DNA from: Thalassolituus sp034111725
GTDB lineage: Bacteria > Pseudomonadota > Gammaproteobacteria > Pseudomonadales > Oceanobacteraceae
NCBI RefSeq assembly: GCF_034111725.1
Contig: NZ_JAWUWR010000053.1
Span: 1-20,604, forward strand
Length of the DNA: 20,604 bases
Direction: 5' to 3'
Below are positions 7,714 to 13,841 of the stretch, piece after piece (position 1 is the stretch's first letter; each line of letters opens with the position of its first letter). The position numbers and the translations under genes were made by a program. The notes below the pieces were generated by a model. That model was given only the letters and a program-made list of their open reading frames with translations. It searched no databases and was not told where the DNA came from.

Positions 7714-8550
7714 TTACTGCCTAAACAGCCGGAAATTCTCCGCTTTTGCATCCGTCATAGAACTGCGAAATGGATTAATATCTAGCCCACCACGTCGGAC
7801 ATAACGCGCATAAACCGTTAGCGCTTCCGGCTTACAACGCACTGAAATATCCCTAAAGTTGCGCTCGACACACTGCTCATGAAAATGTTGGTGCTGACGC
7901 AAGGATACTAAGTACTGCAGCAGGCCAGCTTCGTCGATCCTTGGCCCACGATAGTAAACGAAGATACTGCCCCAATCAGGCTGCCCCGTAACAGGACAAT
8001 TCGACTTCAACAAATGACTGCATAGCCAACCGTCGTATACTTCATCCTCATCAGCACACAAAAATTCAGGATCGAGTTCATAACTGGTTACTTCGATATC
8101 AATATCATCTAAGCATTTCGAGTCTGGCGCTGCCGGAAATTGTGTATCAAAGCCATGGAAGATAACGTCTACAAATGTCCCTTCAACCACACCTGCCGCA
8201 GCAGATAAGTCGGCAACCATAAGCGCCCTTACGGCATCGACGCTATCAAAGCGCGACTGATTGAAGGAATTCAGATAGAGCTTGAATGACTTAGACTCAA
8301 TCAAATAACGGCTAGTCGCTGGAATCCGAAACTCCGCCGTGCAAACCAAAGGCTTGCCCTTGGGATTCAACCAAGAAATCTCATAACCGTTCCAAATATC
8401 AACGCCGAAGAAGGCAATTTGATTACGATCTAATCCTTGTGCTTTCCAGCTTTCATCACGCTCTATGGGAAAGAGCACACTGGGATCATAGGTATCGCAA
8501 TAAGCCGAAACCTGCCCAAGTGGATTATTATCACTGTGAACTGATGCCAT
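7714..8550 (-). CDS. queF: NADPH-dependent 7-cyano-7-deazaguanine (preQ0) reductase QueF, long form
   Basis: A 278-residue cytoplasmic enzyme reducing the nitrile of preQ0 to the aminomethyl group of preQ1, the precursor of queuosine at the wobble base of tRNAs with GUN anticodons. The length and two-lobed (unimodular) architecture match E. coli QueF (282 residues). The N-terminal lobe carries the family signature ESKSFKLYLNSFNQ. The C-terminal lobe has nucleophile Cys185 (LLKSNCPVT), Asp192 (QPDWGS) and the His224-Glu225 pair (FHEQCVER), all expected. A Shine-Dalgarno (GGAG, about 9 nt) precedes ATG 8550. It lies 15 bp behind yadH and is probably cotranscribed with it, although no functional link between the exporter and queuosine synthesis is evident. 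Confidence 0.97.
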   Translation of the reverse strand: MASVHSDNNPLGQVSAYCDTYDPSVLFPIERDESWKAQGLDRNQIAFFGVDIWNGYEISWLNPKGKPLVCTAEFRIPATSRYLIESKSFKLYLNSFNQSRFDSVDAVRALMVADLSAAAGVVEGTFVDVIFHGFDTQFPAAPDSKCLDDIDIEVTSYELDPEFLCADEDEVYDGWLCSHLLKSNCPVTGQPDWGSIFVYYRGPRIDEAGLLQYLVSLRQHQHFHEQCVERNFRDISVRCKPEALTVYARYVRRGGLDINPFRSSMTDAKAENFRLFRQ

Positions 8551-8565
8551 AAAAATACTCTCCGA

Positions 8566-9342
8566 CTACTGTCGCATTCCTACGCCGCGCTGCAATAACC
8601 AAACACTATACGCGGCTAAAATAACGATAAAGAAAATCAACATACCAAATGCAAATACAACACTGACATCAGATACCCCCATTACGCCGTAACGGAAGGT
8701 ATTCACCATGTACAAAATTGGATTTAACTTTGATACCCCCTGCCAAAACTCAGGCAGAAGATTAATGGAATAAAATACACCGCCTAAATAGGTCAGTGGC
8801 GTAATAATAAAGGTAGGAATAATGGAAATGTCATCAAACTTAGTAGCGAAAACGCCGTTAATAAAACCACCGAGTGAGAACAAGATAGCCGATAGCAGTA
8901 TGACACTCACTACGATCCAAATATTATGGATTTTCAGGTCAGTAAAATACAACGACAGAAGCGTTACGATAGCGCCAACAAGAACTCCGCGCACGACACC
9001 ACCGCCAAGATACCCTAAAAGAATAGTGACCGGGTGAACAGGAGCAACCATCATTTCTTCGACACTGCGTTGAAACTTATTACTAAAAACCGACGACGAC
9101 ACATTGCCATACGCGTTAGTAATAACACTCATCATGATTAAACCAGGAACAATGAAGGACATATAATCTACGCCGCCCATTTCACCGATTCGCGAACCGA
9201 TCAAAGTACCAAAAATCACGAAGTAGAGTGTCATCGTAATGGCTGGCGGCAATAAGGTTTGCTGCCAGATACGCATAAATCGACGAACTTCCTTCACTAG
9301 AATGGTATTGAAGGCTACCCATTGTACGCGCATTAAACTCAT
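8566..9342 (-). CDS. yadH: ABC-2 type transporter permease YadH
   Basis: A 258-residue inner-membrane permease with about six hydrophobic helices and the ABC-2 family signature (FIVPGLIMMSVITNAYGN, then FDDISIIPTFIITPLTYLGGVFYS). It matches E. coli YadH (about 256 residues) along its whole length. It would dimerise and pair with the YadG ATPase to form an exporter whose substrate is unknown. Its ATG overlaps the yadG stop as ATGA (9339-9342), indicating translational coupling. A second methionine three codons in (9333) is possible but would lose that coupling. Confidence 0.94.
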   Translation of the reverse strand: MSLMRVQWVAFNTILVKEVRRFMRIWQQTLLPPAITMTLYFVIFGTLIGSRIGEMGGVDYMSFIVPGLIMMSVITNAYGNVSSSVFSNKFQRSVEEMMVAPVHPVTILLGYLGGGVVRGVLVGAIVTLLSLYFTDLKIHNIWIVVSVILLSAILFSLGGFINGVFATKFDDISIIPTFIITPLTYLGGVFYSINLLPEFWQGVSKLNPILYMVNTFRYGVMGVSDVSVVFAFGMLIFFIVILAAYSVWLLQRGVGMRQ

Positions 9343-10259
9343 GCGTTATCTCCCTGCACTAAGCCGACAAATAGCTCTTCTAAACGGTTTGACTTGGTCC
9401 TCATACTACGAACTTCAGCCCCCTGTTCGGTTAGCAAAGCAAAAATTTGATTAATGCTTTGCCCCTTTTCAACCGTAACTTCAATGCTTTCTAAACTGGT
9501 AATATTCGTTTCAAAACCTGGCAAGCTAAAAGAATCAGCAACCGGAGATATCAAGTCGAAGACGAAGGTTTCGGTCTTAAGTTGACTCAGTAGTTCGCGA
9601 GTGCTCATGCACTTAACAATATGGCCCTTGTTGATAATGGCGATGTTACGGCACAACTGCTCCGCTTCCTCCAAGTAATGGGTCGTCAGAATAATGGTCG
9701 TTCCGCTTTTATTCAGCTCTTGCATGAAAGCCCACATTGAACGGCGTAGTTCGATATCGACCCCCGCGGTTGGCTCGTCCAGAATCAAGACTTTGGGGCC
9801 ATGCACCAAAGCACGAGCAATCATCAAACGACGCTTCATCCCCCCAGAAAGCATTCTTGACGGCTGATCACGCTTATCCCACAGGTCAAGCTGACGTAAC
9901 AACTTCTCAGTGCTCGCCGCCGCCTCTTTGCGAGTCATACCGAAGTACCCCGCTTGAGTAACGACAATGTCGTACACTTTTTCAAACTGGTTAAAATTGA
10001 ATTCTTGCGGCACGACACCCAAATGACGCTTGGCATCAAATGCCTGCTTGGATACATCAAAGCCCATAATAGATGCCGAACCAGATGTTTTCTGTATCAG
10101 ACTCGATACAATACCCAAGGTGGTTGACTTACCCGCACCGTTTGGTCCCAGCAAAGCAAAGAAATCGCCTTGCTGTACTGTGAGGTTTATACCTTTTAAG
10201 GCTTCAAAGCCGTTGCCATATACTTTAGCGAGGCCTTCCACCATTAATGCCGGAACCAT
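9339..10259 (-). CDS. yadG: ABC transporter ATP-binding protein YadG
   Basis: A 306-residue cytoplasmic ATPase. The Walker A is GPNGAGKST and the signature motif is MLSGGMKRRL. Walker B is VLILDEPTAGVD with catalytic Glu, and the H-loop is TTHYLEE. A C-terminal regulatory tail ends in NRLEELFVGLV, as in E. coli YadG (308 residues). The frame extends 16 codons further upstream (to 10307). I prefer ATG 10259 because AAGG lies 8 nt before it, its length matches the family, and the extra residues would overlap the divergent gene at 10284. It is first in the probable yadG-yadH-queF transcript. Its promoter must lie inside the 5' part of the divergent gene. Confidence 0.94.
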   Translation of the reverse strand: MVPALMVEGLAKVYGNGFEALKGINLTVQQGDFFALLGPNGAGKSTTLGIVSSLIQKTSGSASIMGFDVSKQAFDAKRHLGVVPQEFNFNQFEKVYDIVVTQAGYFGMTRKEAAASTEKLLRQLDLWDKRDQPSRMLSGGMKRRLMIARALVHGPKVLILDEPTAGVDIELRRSMWAFMQELNKSGTTIILTTHYLEEAEQLCRNIAIINKGHIVKCMSTRELLSQLKTETFVFDLISPVADSFSLPGFETNITSLESIEVTVEKGQSINQIFALLTEQGAEVRSMRTKSNRLEELFVGLVQGDNA

Positions 10260-10283
10260 ACCTATAACCTTATGAGAGATCGA

Positions 10284-10661
10284 ATGAGCGAACGTCTGGA
10301 CTATCACTTAGGGCTACTTAAAAACACCCAAACTCGTCTGCTAAATGCGAGCAAGCAGGACAGCACAGCAATTTCGGAAGAGATTCTACAGCAATTGCAG
10401 CTCGTTATTGACCAGCTGGTGCAACAAACTGGTTCAGGCTATGAATCAGGTCATGATCTGTTAGCCAATATCGCAACACACCACCCGCAACTAATGCCCG
10501 CTATCGACCGCGACTTACTATGGTTCTTCGGTGGCGATTGCCTGCATTTTCTCGCAGATGACGAAATTAATCGTTTTCAACGGCTAGAAGACATGGCAGC
10601 GGAAGCTGAAAGCGAAGGAAAAACGTTCGACTACCAAGCAGCGCACGGCGCACTCCGATAA
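10284..10661 (+). CDS. Conserved small protein of unknown function, PA2817-like in appearance (uncertain)
   Basis: A 125-residue soluble acidic protein without signal peptide or membrane segment. The most distinctive part is RDLLWFFGGDCLHFLADDEI followed by RFQRLEDMAAEAES. I associate this pattern with uncharacterised proteins of pseudomonads and relatives, sometimes labelled 'dehydrogenase' without support; I cannot confirm the family name. The N-terminal half (LDYHLGLLKNTQTRLLNA, then EEILQQLQLVIDQLV) looks helical. ATG 10284 is preferred to the in-frame ATG at 10272, because only 10284 has a purine-rich GAGAG at Shine-Dalgarno distance. It starts 24 bp from the divergent yadG start, so both promoters must overlap coding sequence. 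Function unknown. Confidence 0.75.
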   Translation: MSERLDYHLGLLKNTQTRLLNASKQDSTAISEEILQQLQLVIDQLVQQTGSGYESGHDLLANIATHHPQLMPAIDRDLLWFFGGDCLHFLADDEINRFQRLEDMAAEAESEGKTFDYQAAHGALR

Positions 10662-10675
10662 CAGTCGTCAATTTA

Positions 10676-10695
10676 GAGCGCCCAGACTGGCGCTC
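10676..10695. terminator. GC-rich hairpin after the small conserved gene
   Basis: GAGCGCC and GGCGCTC form a perfect 7-bp stem around CAGACT, starting 14 bp after the stop at 10661. No T-run follows on the plus strand, so termination is only possible, not certain. Its right arm is the start of the direct repeat copy at 10685. Confidence 0.4.
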
Positions 10696-10731
10696 CAGCT
10701 CTCGACCCTAGGTCGGGAATTGCTTGCATAA

Positions 10732-10763
10732 AAAAACCCCAGTACTTTCGCACTGGGGTTTTT
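10732..10763 (-). terminator. Intrinsic terminator, distal copy
   Basis: The stem AAAAACCCCAGT / ACTGGGGTTTTT has an eight-base loop and is followed on the minus strand by T residues. It is identical to the proximal copy 108 bp away and would catch read-through from the tRNA array. Confidence 0.88.
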
Positions 10764-10768
10764 GAATT

Positions 10769-10786
10769 TGGAGCGGGAAAGGAGAT
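10769..10786 (-). pseudogene. tRNA-Gly 3'-end fragment
   Basis: Eighteen bases match the last part of tRNA-Gly exactly: half of the T-stem, the acceptor strand TTCCCGC, discriminator T and CCA. Homology then stops and CGATCG follows. It has no 5' portion and cannot make a tRNA. It lies between the two terminator copies. Confidence 0.9.
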
Positions 10787-10839
10787 CGATCGGACTGGCG
10801 CTCCAGCTCTCGACCCTAGGTCGGGAATTGCTTGCATAA

Positions 10840-10871
10840 AAAAACCCCAGTACTTTCGCACTGGGGTTTTT
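10840..10871 (-). terminator. Intrinsic terminator, proximal copy, of the tRNA array
   Basis: This is the same 12-bp stem and eight-base loop as the distal copy. It begins 5 bp beyond the tRNA-Gly CCA on the minus strand. It is the expected primary end of the Glu-Gly-Glu-Gly transcript. Confidence 0.9.
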
Positions 10872-10876
10872 GAATT

Positions 10877-10952
10877 TGGAGCGGGAAAGGAGATTCGAAC
10901 TCCCGACCCCAACCTTGGCAAGGTTGTGCTCTACCAACTGAGCTATTCCCGC
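10877..10952 (-). tRNA. tRNA-Gly (GCC)
   Basis: The minus strand gives a canonical 76-nt cloverleaf. The acceptor is GCGGGAA/TTCCCGC and the anticodon arm is CAACC-TTGCCAA-GGTTG with anticodon GCC. The T-loop is TTCGAAT, with discriminator T and encoded CCA (10877-10879). It carries the bacterial glycine identity elements (C35, C36, G1-C72, C2-G71, U73). It reads GGC and GGU codons and is the last gene of the array. Confidence 0.97.
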
Positions 10953-10999
10953 TTATTACCTAACGCTTCTGCCTGGTGTATACCGAACCTTTAAAAGAT

Positions 11000-11075
11000 T
11001 GGTATCCCCAAGGGGATTCGAACCCCTGTTACCGCCGTGAAAGGGCGGTGTCCTAGGCCTCTAGACGATGGGGAC
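11000..11075 (-). tRNA. tRNA-Glu (TTC), second copy in transcription order
   Basis: The minus strand gives a 76-nt cloverleaf with anticodon arm CCGCC-CTTTCAC-GGCGG (anticodon TTC), T-loop TTCGAAT and encoded CCA (11000-11002). The first acceptor pair is G1-T72 (a wobble when transcribed) and the discriminator is A. E. coli tRNA-Glu, by comparison, has G1-C72 and G73. The gene is identical to the copy at 11278-11353. Confidence 0.96.
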
Positions 11076-11094
11076 ATCGCGTTAAGTGCTGCGC

Positions 11095-11122
11095 ATTCTA
11101 GCGCTTTGTTGTTGATTTGCAA
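11095..11122 (-). promoter_or_regulatory. Internal promoter within the tRNA array
   Basis: On the minus strand TTGCAA (11117-11122) and TAGAAT (11095-11100) are spaced 16 bp, followed by a GC-rich discriminator (GCGCAGC). The same -10 hexamer and a similar discriminator occur in the outer promoter at 11374-11402. This would let the distal Glu-Gly pair be transcribed on its own. Confidence 0.65.
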
Positions 11123-11188
11123 GCGTTTTTTCTTACTTTTTCAACAACATCTTGATCAAACGTCTGGCGTAATACCAACAAAAATATT

Positions 11189-11264
11189 TGGAGCGGGAAA
11201 GGAGATTCTAACTCCCGACCCCAACCTTGCCAAGGTTGTGCTCTACCAACTGAGCTATTCCCGC
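11189..11264 (-). tRNA. Variant tRNA-Gly copy with GGC anticodon and mutated T-loop (probable pseudo-tRNA)
   Basis: This 76-nt sequence differs from tRNA-Gly(GCC) at 10877-10952 at just two positions. The middle anticodon base C35 is G, so the loop is TTGGCAA with anticodon GGC. T-loop base C56 is A, so the loop is TTAGAAT. All stems and the encoded CCA (11189-11191) are intact. GGC would read the alanine codon GCC. The body lacks the G3-U70 pair required by alanyl-tRNA synthetase and has lost the C35 needed by glycyl-tRNA synthetase. Loss of C56 removes the G19-C56 elbow contact. It may be a decaying copy or an unusual noncanonical tRNA. It lies second in the array, 13 bp after a normal tRNA-Glu. 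Confidence 0.85.
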
Positions 11265-11277
11265 AAAACGTTTTTGA

Positions 11278-11353
11278 TGGTATCCCCAAGGGGATTCGAA
11301 CCCCTGTTACCGCCGTGAAAGGGCGGTGTCCTAGGCCTCTAGACGATGGGGAC
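11278..11353 (-). tRNA. tRNA-Glu (TTC), first gene of the array
   Basis: Identical in sequence to the tRNA-Glu at 11000-11075, with anticodon TTC and encoded CCA (11278-11280). It is the promoter-proximal gene of the array. With the variant Gly gene it forms one of two Glu-Gly units. Spacing within the units differs (13 bp here, 47 bp in the other), so the units are not simple perfect duplicates. Confidence 0.96.
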
Positions 11354-11373
11354 GTCTTAATCAAAGAGCGCGC

Positions 11374-11402
11374 ATTCTATTTTCGTATCGGCTAGTCGTC
11401 AA
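11374..11402 (-). promoter_or_regulatory. Main promoter of the tRNA array
   Basis: On the minus strand TTGACG (11397-11402) and TAGAAT (11374-11379) are exactly 17 bp apart. A GCGCGC discriminator follows, as in growth-rate-controlled stable-RNA promoters. It ends about 20 bp before the first tRNA-Glu. It uses the same -35 hexamer as the tRNA-Ser promoter at 5497-5525. Confidence 0.85.
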
Positions 11403-11533
11403 GCCCTGCAATGTAAAATTTTCGGTCTACACTGATTTTAGACGTTCTGTTTAATGCTCTTGGTTATGTTTCAGTCAGAGCGAACACAGCAGGTGAACCT
11501 CAATCAGACCCAAAGGCACAGGAATACAACGTC

Positions 11534-12283
11534 ATGAGCACCAGTTTGCTAATCGCCATCGCCATCATCACGGCTTGCGCAGCGCTTGCTGCTTTAACCT
11601 TCAGTCGATGGCTAGAACAGCGCCGCTTAGAACGTTTAAGACAAGCAGTGCTGCACAGCGATAACATGAATAAGGCCTGTCTCTATGGTGAAGAACTCAG
11701 CAAATGGCTAAGTCCAGAGACACTGCAATTCATTGCTCAAGTCATTCTGTATCATCAAGAACAAATCCAAGTACTCGGAATTCCACCCAATGCTCGCACA
11801 AATCGAGCAGCGTCTATGGCAGAAGAATGGCAGAACAACCCTCGTCCTCCGCTCAATTATCCAATGCCAAAAGACCTTAAAAAAGCACAGGCTTTGCGGC
11901 AATCGGTTGTATCTCTGCTGGAACTCGTGAAAGAAGCCTACGGACAACAAATTGTCGATACAAATATCGCACGCCAAGTGATTAAAGAGGGACGCATGCT
12001 AAACACGCGTATTTGCATTGGCGTTTACCAAGCCCGCGCGCAGAATGCGCTCAAACAAAGCAGCCCCAATCAAGCGATTCATTTTTTGAAGCGTGCAGAA
12101 GACGCACTTCGAGCCCTAGGGGAACTCCCGCACGATCTACAGGAGTTAATGAATGCACTGTCAGGAGAGATAACCAACTTAGAGCAGCAGCGCTACGACA
12201 CGCATACAAGCTCTCGTTTATCAGAAGAAACAGAAGAATTGGCGGAAGCTGATGAGGCTTGGAAAAAGAAAAACTACGATTGA
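11534..12283 (+). CDS. Single-pass membrane protein of unknown function
   Basis: A 249-residue protein I do not recognise. Residues about 4-24 form one hydrophobic helix (LLIAIAIITACAALAALTF), followed by basic residues (RWLEQRRLERLR), which predicts an inner-membrane anchor with the rest in the cytoplasm. The remainder is rich in charged and helix-forming residues. An ICIGVYQARAQNALKQSSPNQ segment and a LKRAEDALRAL stretch resemble short helical-hairpin repeats. The end is acidic (EETEELAEADEAW). A Shine-Dalgarno-like AGGA lies about 10 nt before the ATG. It diverges from the tRNA array, with 180 bp between it and the first tRNA-Glu. Its last 10 bases overlap, tail to tail, the end of the ohrR gene. 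Confidence 0.8.
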   Translation: MSTSLLIAIAIITACAALAALTFSRWLEQRRLERLRQAVLHSDNMNKACLYGEELSKWLSPETLQFIAQVILYHQEQIQVLGIPPNARTNRAASMAEEWQNNPRPPLNYPMPKDLKKAQALRQSVVSLLELVKEAYGQQIVDTNIARQVIKEGRMLNTRICIGVYQARAQNALKQSSPNQAIHFLKRAEDALRALGELPHDLQELMNALSGEITNLEQQRYDTHTSSRLSEETEELAEADEAWKKKNYD

Positions 12284-12744
12284 TTTTTTGCTTTCTGCCA
12301 ACGTTTTATCCAACCCCAAAGATGATTCCTAAGGGATGCGGCTTCATCAATAGAAGCACCCGCTCGACACATCAAGTTACTCGGCACCGTTGAAGCCAGC
12401 TCACGCAATGACATTCCCTGCTCTGTTAAGCGCACAAGTACGATACGTTCATCGTTGTCCGATCGCTTGCGAACAATTGAACCGAAGGTCTCCATGCGTT
12501 TTAGTAGCGGCGTAACCGTACCCGTATCTAGCATCAATTCATCGCAAACATCCCCCACTTTCAGCCATTGCTGATTATTCTCCATGGCCTCCCACAGCAC
12601 CAACATAACTAAGTACTGGGGATACGTCAGGCCAAGCACCTTTAATAATGGATGATAGGCTTGGGTAATTTGTCGCGCCACAGTATAGGCCGCAAAGCAG
12701 GTTTGATTGGACAAGTACAATTGAGGGTACTTTTTAATCGACAT
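12274..12744 (-). CDS. ohrR: MarR-family organic-peroxide sensor OhrR
   Basis: A 156-residue winged-helix repressor very close in pattern to OhrR (LSNQTCFAAYTVARQIT, then YHPLLKVLGLTYPQYLVMLVLWE). The sensing cysteine is Cys16. Tyr30 and Tyr41 correspond to the tyrosines that contact it in Bacillus OhrR. A second cysteine, Cys126, could form the disulfide of the two-Cys class. The recognition helix region is DTGTVTPLLKRME and the wing carries RSDNDERIV. Oxidation by organic hydroperoxides would release DNA. Its ATG overlaps the gpx stop (TAATG), so it is translated with gpx. The usual partner gene ohr is absent here; a glutathione peroxidase takes its place. Confidence 0.9.
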   Translation of the reverse strand: MSIKKYPQLYLSNQTCFAAYTVARQITQAYHPLLKVLGLTYPQYLVMLVLWEAMENNQQWLKVGDVCDELMLDTGTVTPLLKRMETFGSIVRKRSDNDERIVLVRLTEQGMSLRELASTVPSNLMCRAGASIDEAASLRNHLWGWIKRWQKAKNQS

Positions 12745-13229
12745 TATGCTTGTGCCAATTCGGTCTCGACATCAGTCAATAACTCTTCTGGCTTAGTGGT
12801 TGGTGCATAGCGGCGCACAACTTCACCTTGACGATTAACTAAAAACTTAGTGAAATTCCACTTAATCGCTTTCGTGCCCATTAAGCCCGGAGCGGCCTTT
12901 TTAAGCGCTTGATACAAAGGCGCAGCGCCGTCACCATTAACCTCAATTTTGCTAAACATAGGAAAAGAAACACCGTAATTCTTTTGGCAAAAGGCTCCAA
13001 TTTCGACCTCACTTCCCTGCTCTTGCTTGCCGAACTGGTTACATGGAAAACCAAGAATGACCAAGCCTTTGTCTTTATAAGCGTTGTACATACTTTCCAG
13101 ACCTTCGTATTGATACGTAAAACCACATTTACTTGCGGTATTCACAACCAATACAACCTTGCCAGCGTATTCTGACAAATCCTGCTCAGTGCCGTTTAGT
13201 AAGGGCATCGTGTGATTTAAAACGGTCAT
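12744..13229 (-). CDS. Glutathione/thioredoxin peroxidase (GPx family, BtuE-like)
   Basis: A 161-residue peroxidase without signal peptide, so cytoplasmic. The catalytic residues are Cys35 (NTASKCGFT), Gln65 (FPCNQFGKQE), Trp124 and Asn125 (KWNFTKFLV). Cys81 (AFCQKNYGVSFP) lines up with the resolving cysteine of yeast Gpx3. The enzyme is therefore probably a thioredoxin-dependent 2-Cys type reducing hydroperoxides, despite the glutathione name. GGAG lies 9 nt before ATG 13229. It is the first gene of a two-gene unit with ohrR, and a likely OhrR operator overlaps its promoter. Confidence 0.95.
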   Translation of the reverse strand: MTVLNHTMPLLNGTEQDLSEYAGKVVLVVNTASKCGFTYQYEGLESMYNAYKDKGLVILGFPCNQFGKQEQGSEVEIGAFCQKNYGVSFPMFSKIEVNGDGAAPLYQALKKAAPGLMGTKAIKWNFTKFLVNRQGEVVRRYAPTTKPEELLTDVETELAQA

Positions 13230-13269
13230 TTCAATTTACTCCAAATTATTGCGCAACTTCGGCTGCATT

Positions 13270-13302
13270 TATATTGCATGAAACTATATTGCATACAATA
13301 TA
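13270..13302 (-). promoter_or_regulatory. gpx-ohrR promoter with overlapping palindromic operator
   Basis: A dyad with perfect 7-bp arms, TATATTG-CATA-CAATATA, occupies 13285-13302. A further copy of its left part, TATATTGCAT, lies at 13270-13279. On the minus strand TTGTAT (13293-13298) and AATATA (13270-13275) are 17 bp apart, so the palindrome covers the -35 and part of the spacer. AT-rich dyads with CAATTGTA-like arms are typical of MarR/OhrR operators. Binding by OhrR is inference. Confidence 0.6.
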
Positions 13303-13353
13303 CTTTAACAACCAAGAATAGCTTTCTGAATTCAGGCCATTTCTCTCAGGTGC

Positions 13354-13758
13354 CTATTCTTTGGTTGACGCTTTATCGAAGGTTAACGAAGCTGAGTTAA
13401 TACAATACCTCAATCCAGTAGGTGCAGGCCCATCGGTGAATACATGACCAAGATGAGCATCGCAATGCTTGCAAGTTACCTCAGTGCGAACCATAAAATG
13501 ACTCGTATCGGCACGTTCCTCAATCACATCAGTGGTAGCGGGAGCGCTAAAGCTGGGCCAGCCACAACCTGAATCAAATTTACTGTCCGATAAAAATAAA
13601 GGCTCACCGCAACATACACAGCGATAGATGCCTTCATCTTTACTATCATAGTACTGCCCAGTGAATGGTCTCTCAGTTCCAGCCTCGCGAGTAACGCGAT
13701 AGGATTCAGGAGATAATGTCTTACGCCATTCTTCGGCTGTTTTAACAAACTTTTTCAT
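13354..13758 (-). CDS. msrB: Peptide methionine-(R)-S-oxide reductase MsrB
   Basis: A 134-residue cytoplasmic enzyme reducing the R-epimer of methionine sulfoxide in proteins. The zinc site has Cys47, Cys50, Cys96 and Cys99 (RCVCCGEP and CKHCDAHLGHVF). The substrate pocket has SGCGWPSF, and the catalytic residue is Cys119 (RYCINSAS). Cys65 in GCGWPSF is a possible resolving cysteine. The length matches E. coli MsrB. I use ATG 13758; an in-frame GTG at 13770 would add only four residues. It is transcribed from the 83-bp region shared with the divergent alaA. It sits upstream of gpx-ohrR in the same direction, separated by 124 bp that hold the gpx promoter. Confidence 0.96.
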   Translation of the reverse strand: MKKFVKTAEEWRKTLSPESYRVTREAGTERPFTGQYYDSKDEGIYRCVCCGEPLFLSDSKFDSGCGWPSFSAPATTDVIEERADTSHFMVRTEVTCKHCDAHLGHVFTDGPAPTGLRYCINSASLTFDKASTKE

Positions 13759-13770
13759 AGGTATTCCCAC

Positions 13771-13799
13771 TTTCGAAGCGCACGGGGTCGGAGTATGAT
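13771..13799 (+). promoter_or_regulatory. Possible alaA promoter
   Basis: TTTCGA (13771-13776) and TATGAT (13794-13799) are 17 bp apart and lie 42 bp before the alaA ATG. The -10 is reasonable but the -35 is poor, so this is a weak call. Confidence 0.33.
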
Positions 13800-13841
13800 G
13801 CCTCCTTTTCTTTTCGATGCAACACAGGCAGATCGAGTTCC

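Larger units (their letters stand above)
10685..10894. repeat. Tandem direct repeat, 102 bp identical at 108-bp period
   Basis: Positions 10685-10786 and 10793-10894 are identical base for base by eye, separated by the six bases CGATCG (10787-10792). Each copy holds an intrinsic terminator and the 3' end of tRNA-Gly. Only the second copy continues into the complete tRNA gene. This is a local duplication whose inner endpoint lies within the tRNA T-arm. Confidence 0.95.

Noticed and set aside
10260..10307. Longer N-terminus for YadG from ATG 10307
   Set aside because: It would overlap the divergent gene, lacks a ribosome site, and exceeds the family's usual start by 16 residues.
10685..10894. 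Direct repeats flanking an integrated genetic island
   Set aside because: Only six bases lie between the copies and no integrase or cargo gene is in the window; kept only as a possible scar.
10668..10937. Two overlapping minus-strand frames with internally repeated peptides
   Set aside because: They translate the 102-bp direct repeat, terminators and tRNA-Gly; the peptide repetition only mirrors the DNA duplication.
11037..11364. Open frames on both strands across the tRNA array
   Set aside because: They run through tRNA-Glu and tRNA-Gly genes and encode tRNA-shadow peptides.
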